Assembly (NCBI GenBank): GCA_027485075.1 | Contig: JAIXRT010000172.1 | Span: forward strand, 1-13,799 | DNA length: 13,799 nucleotides | DNA from: Cytophagaceae bacterium | Lineage (GTDB): Bacteria > Bacteroidota > Bacteroidia > Cytophagales > Spirosomataceae | Reading direction: 5' to 3' | Notes under the pieces: generated by a model | Told to the model about the DNA's origin: nothing | What the model saw: only the letters and a program-made list of their open reading frames with translations | The model's database searches: none | Position numbers and translations under genes: made by a program | Shown here: piece by piece, positions 13,552 through 13,799 of the stretch | How positions within the stretch are numbered: position 1 is the first letter of the stretch | Layout: the number at the start of each line of letters is the position of its first letter

Positions 13552-13799
13552 ATGGCATATTATTCAATTCAGAACATTGCGTTAACCGATTTGGCCAAAG
13601 AATTTGGTACTCCTCTTTACGTCTACGATGCCGACAAAATTAGGGAAAAAATCTCGGTTTTAAGAGCTGCTTTTGAGGGAATTGATTTGACCATTAAATA
13701 CGCGGTTAAGGCGAATACGAATTTGTCTATTTTGCGCTTGATGCGTGCGAATGGGGTAGATATGGATGTTGTTTCTCCGCAGGAATTGGAGATGGGATT
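13552..13799 (+). CDS. lysA: diaminopimelate decarboxylase, 3' end cut by window
   Basis: The first 82 codons are visible and the frame stays open to the window edge. The translation starts AYYSIQNIALTDLAKEFGTP, then LYVYDADKIREKI, and YAVKAN with K53 as the expected pyridoxal-phosphate lysine. It continues through NLSILRLMRANGVDMDVVSPQEL, the alanine-racemase-fold N-terminus of group IV decarboxylases. LysA converts meso-diaminopimelate to lysine. The PLYVYD and YAVKAN sequence favours LysA over ornithine/arginine decarboxylases of the same fold, but the substrate-specific C-terminal half is missing. ATG 13552 is preceded by TTTTCCCT with no Shine-Dalgarno. It is divergent from the PhoD-family gene. 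Confidence 0.88.
   Translation, partial: MAYYSIQNIALTDLAKEFGTPLYVYDADKIREKISVLRAAFEGIDLTIKYAVKANTNLSILRLMRANGVDMDVVSPQELEMG

Overview
The window looks like a housekeeping stretch of chromosome from a member of the Bacteroidota, most likely the Cytophagales. The pointers are: a PD40/OmpA-type envelope protein, Bacteroidota-style parvulin chaperones, TAnnTTTG-type -7 boxes with no conventional -35/-10 pairs, little Shine-Dalgarno signal before most starts, moderate GC, and QueE, NAD synthetase and CoaX sequences of the usual type. The genus assignment is inference only. I see no phage, insertion sequence, defence system, CRISPR array, tRNA or rRNA.

Layout. (1) 1-494 (+): an RlpA-like lytic transglycosylase cut by the left edge, with a very lysine-rich tail instead of a SPOR domain. 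It converges on, and overlaps by 4 bp, a minus-strand pair: queE followed by a PD40/OmpA-domain envelope protein (2338 down to 491). (2) 2339-2436: divergent spacer. (3) 2437-7155 (+): a tightly packed run of small lipoprotein, glutamine-dependent NAD+ synthetase (nadE), type III pantothenate kinase (coaX), agmatine deiminase (aguA) and a second lipoprotein. Its junctions are either TAATATG or 10-bp overlaps. (4) 7157-10847 (+): a recognisable promoter, a small palindrome, then two tandem periplasmic parvulin-type foldases, a 747-residue protein carrying an embedded OmpA-like domain and a SurA homologue. (5) 10844-10976: an elaborate palindromic and heptad-repeat element between convergent surA and thyA. 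It overlaps both stop codons and probably ends transcription from both sides. (6) 13512 down to 10973 (-): PhoD-family phosphatase, OsmC-family protein and thymidylate synthase (thyA), with 1-nt gaps. (7) 13552-13799 (+): the start of diaminopimelate decarboxylase (lysA), cut by the right edge and preceded by a good -7 box.

How it fits together: two themes dominate. One is cofactor, nucleotide and amino-acid metabolism (NAD, CoA, queuosine precursor, dTMP, agmatine, lysine/DAP). The other is envelope biogenesis (peptidoglycan cleavage, OmpA anchoring, outer-membrane protein folding, lipoproteins). The observations most worth checking are the composite repeat at 10844-10976, the OmpA-like domain inside the parvulin protein, the polylysine RlpA tail, and the repeated stop/start junction style.
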